Positions 22,415-22,924 of a stretch of 22,924 nt of DNA are shown piece by piece. The notes below the pieces were generated by a model that searched no databases, was not told the origin of the DNA, and saw only the letters and a list, made by a program, of their open reading frames with translations. The position numbers and the translations under genes were made by a program. The stretch is from the IMG/VR virus record IMGVR_UViG_3300023184_000544, positions 1-22,924 of that record, one strand, 5' to 3'. How positions within the stretch are numbered: position 1 is the first letter of the stretch; each line of letters opens with the position of its first letter. Source of the DNA: a virus.

Positions 22415-22924
22415 TGAGAAAACTATTTTACATGGGCTTGGAAAGCTACGAAGCCCGCTACACTCTACAACTCACAGAGTGGAACCGACGTGTTTTTGAC
22501 CGCAGAGGCCTTGATGTTGTTTATGTGCCTGGCACCACGATTGACAACACACAGGCCATCTCGGTAGGGCAAGTGCTAGATGCACACGGTCGCAGTTTCT
22601 TTGCCATGAGCCAAATGATGAACTTGGTTCAACTGATGAAGAACGGTGATGTTGGGGGAGAGGATGTGATCTACTTTGAAGACATGTTCCAGCCGGGCTT
22701 TGAAAGTCTTGGTTATATCATGAATCAGATTCCACAAGAACAATGTCCAAAGATCTATGTTCGTTGTTTGGCACAGGCCATCGATCCTGATGACTTTGTG
22801 CATGTGTGGGGTATGGCTAAGTGGATGAACTTGTATGAACAAATGGTCAATGAGATGGTGGCTTTCTCGGGGGGTGCAGTATTGGCAACCAATGAGGAAA
22901 TGGTCGCGCACATGCGCATTGCTG
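22414..22924 (+). CDS. Partial protein, possible GT-B glycosyltransferase (3' end cut by window)
   Basis: The frame opens at ATG 22414, overlapping the preceding TAA, and stays open to the window end (170 codons seen). It begins M-R-K-L-F-Y-M-G-L-E-S-Y-E-A-R-Y, an N-terminal strand and loop of the Rossmann type, and contains Y-F-E-D-M-F-Q-P-G, K-I-Y-V-R-C-L-A-Q and V-W-G-M-A-K-W-M. This pattern would fit the N-terminal domain of a GT-B glycosyltransferase, but the nucleotide-binding half lies beyond the window. Phages with modified bases often add sugars to DNA, so a link to the DpdA-like gene is possible. The family remains unproved. Confidence 0.55.
   Translation, partial: MRKLFYMGLESYEARYTLQLTEWNRRVFDRRGLDVVYVPGTTIDNTQAISVGQVLDAHGRSFFAMSQMMNLVQLMKNGDVGGEDVIYFEDMFQPGFESLGYIMNQIPQEQCPKIYVRCLAQAIDPDDFVHVWGMAKWMNLYEQMVNEMVAFSGGAVLATNEEMVAHMRIA

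Overview
The window looks like part of a T4-like tailed phage (Caudoviricetes), probably from an aquatic metagenome. It is almost wholly coding, with start/stop overlaps at most gene junctions. It carries a T4-type family B DNA polymerase (gp43), a T4-type sliding clamp (gp45), a small DsbA-like DNA-binding protein and several virion-type modular proteins. I see no tRNA, insertion sequence, CRISPR array or integrase. The host cannot be read from the sequence; the promoters and ribosome binding sites fit an ordinary sigma-70 bacterium.

Region 1 (1-4268): three plus-strand genes for modular, repeat-bearing, probably virion-associated proteins. The first is a long protein, open at the window edge, with a zinc deaminase-like domain and a GNAT acetyltransferase domain. 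The second and third carry repeated G-V-A-E motifs; the third and several later genes begin with short leaders resembling T4 capsid-targeting sequences. Region 2 (4284-9407): sugar or surface chemistry. A plus-strand trio (glycosyltransferase-like, PIG-L/LmbE deacetylase, SGNH hydrolase-like) converges on a minus-strand trio (radical SAM, glycosyltransferase-like, and a conserved phage protein with a paralogue near the polymerase). A 39-base divergent intergenic region with T4-late-like octamers closes the region.

Region 3 (9447-13952): a small beta-rich protein, a short leader-bearing protein, a Dps/ferritin-like protein, a coiled-coil protein, a 902-residue LysM protein with a Pro-Ala repeat, and a small coiled-coil protein. 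All are probably virion or late functions. Region 4 (13953-22924): DNA metabolism. A consensus sigma-70 promoter starts dsbA-like, the second paralogue, gp43 and a methyltransferase-like gene. A second consensus promoter starts the clamp, then a tRNA-guanine-transglycosylase-type protein that I assign to DpdA (insertion of 7-deazaguanine into DNA), an unknown conserved protein, a QueD/6-PTPS-like protein, a small protein, and a partial glycosyltransferase-like gene that runs off the end.

The most interesting observation joins these DNA genes. The polymerase ends in a hydrophobic peptide of the kind that binds the clamp in T4-like phages, and the DpdA-like protein carries almost the same octapeptide near its C-terminus. 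The DpdA gene overlaps the clamp gene by a GTGA junction. This suggests that DNA base exchange is tethered to the moving replication fork. The second idea is that Region 1 encodes packaged, protease-processed polyproteins.
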